Origin: Tretioscincus oriximinensis
Taxonomy: Eukaryota > Chordata > Lepidosauria > Squamata > Gymnophthalmidae
Assembly: GCA_022410635.1 (NCBI GenBank)
Contig: JAJVDF010000212.1
Span: forward strand, 1,627,330 to 1,691,329
Direction of reading: 5' to 3'
Length of the DNA stretch: 64,000 bases
Below, in pieces: positions 61,201 to 64,000 of this stretch; positions within the stretch are counted from its first letter, which is position 1; the number at the start of each line of letters is the position of its first letter. The position numbers and the translations under genes were made by a program. Under the pieces are notes generated by a model, which worked only from the letters and a program-made list of their open reading frames with translations, made no database searches and was not told the DNA's origin.

Positions 61201-63112
61201 TTAAGAATTGGAGTGATATGGTATAATCAAGCACTTCAAATTAGCTTTATGTCAGAATGCTTAATATTATGAAAGCTTTTGTGATTTTATTTGAAAATAG
61301 AAAAAAGAACGTAAATGCCATAACCAACCCTTTCCCTGCCTTTAATATCACAGCCCTTAATATTCATTCCACCCTTTTGTGAAAAATTCTAGTGGGGATG
61401 AATGAAAAAAGCAAAAAATAAAATGTTTCTTTTTGTAAACTGTGCACCCCTCCCAAACTGTGACCCTTACATTTCATCACATTTATACAAGATGTGCAGA
61501 ATCATTTCGCTATTTGCAGTTCTAGTAAGTTCTTCTCTTTGTTAAGCACAGACAGTACAGAGTTTTTATATTTTTATTCCCTAGACAATCATTAAATGTG
61601 TCATGGCCCTGCTTACTGATCAAAAGCCTTAACTGTATTTAACTGATAGAGGATTTTAGAAGTAGATCATCAATGCATTTGTTTTAAAGTGTTCCATGAA
61701 TTCAAATGGGAAGCAGGTTTTTTTGTGAAAATCTTTGATCATGGTGACAAGATACGGTATACATTTTCTTGCAAACTATAGTATTTCCCATTTGTATATA
61801 CCAGTATTTTTGGAAGGATTCCAAATGCTTCTTAGATGTTACCATCCTTCCTAGATTAATGCCGTAACCTGATTTATTATTTCAGGTTATGGGAATGTAA
61901 CATCTCGGCTCCAGGCTGCAAGGAGCTCGCTAATATCATTGGTACCAAAGANACTCTCAAGGATATGAGCCTGATAGACAATAGTCTGAAAGATGAAGGA
62001 ATGGAATTATTATGTCAAGGCTTGAAGAACCCCCAAACTAAGCTTCAGTCATTGTGGTAAGTGAATACCCTTTCTGCTGCTGTACTGAAGTAAGATTCCA
62101 GTAACACTAGACCTGGAGATCTGATTATAATCGTGATAGCTGTCTGAGTAGAACAGTCCATATCTATTGAAATTCAGCTTTTGAAAGAGAAGAGTGCAGC
62201 CATTTTCTTGTTATTAATTTTCAAGCCGTTCTTTTAAAAAATAACCCACTAATTGTGAATTAGTTGCAGATCAACTTGCTGGAAGTGTCTGGCTTTCCGC
62301 AAGGCAAAAGTATCCTTACTATGTTGCAAAATGTCAAGCTAGAGAAGGTGCAGAAAAGGGCAATAAAGGGTCTGGAACACCTGCCTTATGAAGTCAGGTT
62401 GCAACATCTGGGCCTCTTCAGCCTCGAAAGGCGACGTTTGAGAGGTGATCTGATTGAAGTGTACAAAATCATGGATGGGATGGATAGGGTGAATAGAGAA
62501 AAAATGTTTTCTCAATCACACAANACTAGGACCAGAGGGCATTCCTTGAAACTGATGGGCAGAAAAGTAAGAACAAAGAAAGGGAAGTATTTTTTCCCCC
62601 AGAAGGTCATTAGCCTGTGGAATTTACTTCCTGAAGAGGTGGTGGTAGCTAATAGCTTGGATAGCTTCAAGACAGGACTAGACAGGTTTATGGACACCAA
62701 GGGTACTAGGATGGATGTCAGGATGTTGCCTCTGGGATGGAGCAACAGGCAGGACTCCTGAAATACCATTTGCAGGGAGTCATGAATAGGTACATATTTT
62801 GCTTTTCTCTGTCAAANTGCCCAGATGCATTGGTGGGCTTCTGTATGAGACAGAATGCTGGACTAGATGGGCTGTAGCCTGATCCAGTATGGCTTTTCTT
62901 ACGTTCTTAAGCTTGCTGAAAATAGTCTTTGTTTGCTTTAGGATCAGGGAATGTGGTCTGACCAGCAAGTGTTGCAAGAGCCTCGGCGCTGCTCTCAGCG
63001 TGAATAGTGTGTTGAGGGAGTTGCACATCGGTGGCAACAAGATTACCGACAAAGGGGCCATTGAGCTATGTGAAGGAATCCTAAGTCCTACGTGTAACCT
63101 GAAATCCTTCTG
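55123..63112 (+). CDS. RNH1: Ribonuclease inhibitor, 3'-partial gene (7 coding exons in window)
   Basis: RNH1 is a cytosolic horseshoe-shaped leucine-rich-repeat protein. It binds RNase A-family enzymes and angiogenin extremely tightly and protects RNA from them. The coding exons join in frame: 55123-55208, 56325-56495, 58100-58270, 59532-59702, 60093-60263, 61886-62056 and 62942-63112. Every intron has GT..AG ends and interrupts a codon after its second base. Each LRR exon is exactly 171 bp (57 codons, two alternating repeats), the arrangement known for mammalian RNH1. The exons line up in order with the mammalian protein. The 371 residues present contain 26 cysteines, typical of this thiol-rich family. 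Mammalian RNH1 is about 456 residues, so one LRR exon and the C-terminal exon, which carries key RNase-contact tyrosines, lie past the window. There is no stop or frameshift in the exons. The identification is secure; expression is not tested. Confidence 0.96.
55269..55456. mobile_element. Small hAT element in RNH1 intron
   Basis: The inverted ends are CAGACCTGGGCAA and TTGCCCACCCCTG. A perfect 8-bp duplication ATTTAGAC flanks it (55261-55268, 55457-55464). The interior is rich in GGCCC boxes. The ends and interior resemble the widespread amniote hAT-Charlie type of element. Confidence 0.88.
56325..56495 (+). CDS. RNH1: RNH1 LRR exon 1 (residues 29-86)
   Basis: This 171-bp exon lies between a TTTCATCCTCAG acceptor and a GTAAAG donor. 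It starts LDDCNL, the conserved opening of the first RNH1 repeat, carries the LRR core LTELKLNNNDLGDSG, and ends HPSCNIQKL. It has six cysteines. The preceding intron (55209-56324, 1116 bp) holds a small hAT element. The trailing split codon makes Trp86 with the next exon. Confidence 0.95.
57532..57609. mobile_element. Palindromic MITE, Tc1/mariner-like, in RNH1 intron
   Basis: This is a 78-bp copy of the same family. Arms AAAACAATTAAGGGAACACT and its exact complement surround a short centre, with TA at both ends. The long perfect arms suggest it is younger than the copy at 6911. Confidence 0.72.
58100..58270 (+). CDS. RNH1: RNH1 LRR exon 2 (residues 86-143)
   Basis: This 171-bp exon has acceptor TTCTTTTAG and donor GTAAGT. 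It starts LRNCNLTKDSC, carries LTELHLGDNSLGTTG and ends GLLDPSCQLESLQ, which matches the mammalian GLLDP(Q)C..LE(K)LQ repeat boundary. Human RNH1 has an adjacent Cys-Cys pair at the start of this exon (C94-C95). Here the second position is Asn, so that redox-sensitive pair is absent, as also in pig. Confidence 0.95.
58345..58935 (-). mobile_element. CR1 LINE 3' end in RNH1 intron, antisense
   Basis: The - strand frame 58544-58951 (135 codons) translates to the CR1 ORF2 terminus with RRHSLKLMGRRVR and VIGLWNLVPEDLVVVRSLDS. The 3' UTR and tail extend left to about 58345. A local duplication (CATGCATGATTTTAT twice, about 58787-58817) is present. Confidence 0.88.
59030..59110 (-). mobile_element. 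L2/CR1-group LINE tail, antisense, in RNH1 intron
   Basis: TTTGTACTTCTATTTTGCCC and AGGATGGTTAACAATAAAACC match the antisense tails at 44.6 and 50.4 kb. Confidence 0.6.
59532..59702 (+). CDS. RNH1: RNH1 LRR exon 3 (residues 143-200)
   Basis: This 171-bp exon lies between TTTCTCCTATAG and GTAAGT. It starts LQYCELTPANIEDLC and carries LKQLNLSNNGLADAAV. It corresponds to the mammalian LEYC.LTAASC exon. The next intron (59703-60092) is only 390 bp, the shortest in the gene. Confidence 0.95.
60093..60263 (+). CDS. RNH1: RNH1 LRR exon 4 (residues 200-257)
   Basis: This 171-bp exon lies between TTTTCTCTTCAG and GTAAGT. It starts LESCKITADSC and carries LTELCIGDNKIGNEGV, lining up with the mammalian LESCGVTSDNC exon. 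It has four cysteines. A complete Sauria-type SINE lies in the intron that follows. Confidence 0.95.
60401..60706 (+). mobile_element. Full-length Sauria-type SINE in RNH1 intron
   Basis: The head is tRNA-like, with an A-box-like TGGCTCAGTCGCTAAGG and B-box-like GGGTTTCAAAGCCC. The body contains CCTTGTAAGCCGCTTTGAGT and GAGAAAAGCAGGGTA, the BovB-like tail used by squamate SINEs. The tail is CTA/CTT-rich. An 8-bp duplication TATTACAG flanks it (60393-60400, 60707-60714). Confidence 0.85.
60780..61245 (-). mobile_element. L2/CR1-group LINE fragment, antisense, in RNH1 intron
   Basis: TTCCACAGCCCAGGAATCGC and further on TTGCTTAGGGCTTTGAG and GGACTGGTAGCCAGTGTAGA are, reversed, the body blocks of this LINE. 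The left part is too mutated to delimit well. Confidence 0.55.
61886..62056 (+). CDS. RNH1: RNH1 LRR exon 5 (residues 257-314)
   Basis: This 171-bp exon lies between TTATTTCAG and GTAAGT. It starts LWECNISAPGC, the counterpart of mammalian LWECDITASGC, and carries LKDMSLIDNSLKDEGM. One undetermined base at 61951 makes one residue ambiguous (mammals have Glu there). It is the most cysteine-poor LRR exon (three). Confidence 0.95.
62280..62912 (+). mobile_element. CR1 LINE 3' end in RNH1 intron, sense
   Basis: The + strand frame 62264-62761 (165 codons) carries VRLQHLGLFSLERRRLRGDL and VISLWNLLPEEVVVANSLDS, the conserved CR1 ORF2 end. A 3' UTR and a TTCTTACGTTCTT tail follow. It fills most of the 885-bp intron and stops about 30 bp before the exon at 62942. 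Confidence 0.92.
62942..63112 (+). CDS. RNH1: RNH1 LRR exon 6 (residues 314-371), last exon in window
   Basis: This 171-bp exon lies between TTTGCTTTAG and GTAAGT. It starts IRECGLTSKCC and carries LRELHIGGNKITDKGA, matching the mammalian VKSC.LTAACC exon. The adjacent Cys-Cys pair at residues 324-325 corresponds to human C328-C329, linked to oxidative inactivation of the inhibitor. A CR1 element ends about 30 bp upstream of the exon. The donor is followed by at least 886 bp of intron to the window edge, with no further RNH1 exon visible. Confidence 0.95.
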
Positions 63113-64000
63113 GTAAGTGTTGCCTCAGATTTCTTTTCCCCTCCTGAAATGAAAAAATAGCAGAGAACACAAGAAAAGAACATTTGTTCATACTACAGCC
63201 ATCCTCAGCTAACAGAAATACATTGGTGGATATTTATTTATCTCTCTCTCGTGTTTTACCCAGTGTCTTATACCAGATTGCAATACAGAATGTTTCTAAC
63301 AAGTAGTACACAAAGAATTATTACATTTGTGAGGGGAAAAAAGATTAAAATATTTGGAAGAGAGAAGATATCTATATCTATATCCCTTGAACATCAAAAT
63401 TCCTTTGCCAGTATAGGATGTACTTTTGTTACATATAAAATTATTTCATTATAAAACAATAAAATATATATGTTCCAAATTAATGCCACTTGAATGATCT
63501 AAAAGTTCAAAAATGAGGTTATCTGTCCATGCAGAATTTTNTCAAACGTCTCATCCAAACGTGGAAGTTAGAAAATGGAAGAGGCCACTAAACATCAAAT
63601 TTTCAATTGTGGTGAATAATAATAATTCCATAGTTGCAATATGGGCACAGGTTCCTCCAGCCTCGGCAAAGTTAGGAAAGNGNCTGGAAGGAGGCACATT
63701 CTGGCACTTACCGGTCTCTCTCTCAGTCTGCAAGTTGAATGTCAATACAAAATGGCACCTCTACGGAAACTGAGAGAGAGACTGTAGCCCCTCCTAGGCA
63801 GCCCTCCCATTGGTTCAGGGATTGGCAACTCCTTTTGCCAATTAAAAAAGTTACCTGGAGCTTTTTGATTTGTTGGCAGATCCTTTATGAAAGGAGATTT
63901 TATAATTGATTTTAATCTCTGAGTGTTCGCCGAATCCCACGAACACAGGGGCCAGCCACCACTGATCCTATCAAATATACTTATGCATCCACAATTTGAT
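63113..64000 (+). other. RNH1 intron, 5' part, to window edge
   Basis: It begins with donor GTAAGT. There is no LRR exon in any frame. The last 350 bases are slightly GC-richer (CCTCCTAGGCAGCCCTCCC) and may be part of an unrecognised repeat. Confidence 0.6.

Noticed and set aside
62264..62761. 165-codon open frame in an RNH1 intron considered as a separate gene
   Set aside because: The protein is the CR1 ORF2 terminus, so it was annotated as a LINE.

Overview
The window looks like nuclear DNA of a squamate reptile, probably a lizard. It is AT-rich and intron-rich. It holds a tRNA-headed SINE with a BovB-type tail (Sauria SINE), CR1 and L2-like LINEs, a squamate-type L1, several hAT relatives and Penelope-like fold-back repeats. 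Single Ns are scattered throughout, and one run of 396 Ns (34875-35270) interrupts a CpG island. I cannot name the species.

Only one protein-coding gene is well supported: RNH1, the ribonuclease/angiogenin inhibitor, on the + strand at the right end. Its first coding exon (55123-55208) and six 171-bp leucine-rich-repeat exons (to 63112) are intact. All introns begin after the second base of a codon. About 371 residues are present against roughly 456 in mammals, so one more LRR exon and the terminal exon should lie beyond base 64000. A probable untranslated first exon with a good splice donor lies in a GC-rich block near 49.0 kb. The only RNA gene I recognise is a complete tRNA-Ala(AGC) at 35926-35998, beside the gapped CpG island.

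Layout: 1-34.7 kb is gene-free AT-rich DNA with L1, L2-like LINE, CR1, MIR, hAT and Penelope-like insertions. 34.7-36.2 kb is a CpG island plus the tRNA. 36.2-48.7 kb is repeat-dense and includes a second GC-rich block at 39.2-40.5 kb with possible first exons. 48.8-49.5 kb is the likely RNH1 promoter. 49.1-55.1 kb is its long first intron. 55.1-64 kb holds RNH1 exons with repeats in nearly every intron.

The most unusual content is mobile. Six short elements have a segment matching hammerhead-ribozyme architecture, five of them folded back as inverted arms with a 37-bp extension on one side. All six are flanked by target duplications of varying length (8-15 bp). That combination points to Penelope-like retroelements. 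Other notable structures are two hAT relatives of one family, one of them carrying a CR1 that is itself split by a second CR1, and a near-perfect 29-bp-arm hairpin just upstream of the likely RNH1 promoter.
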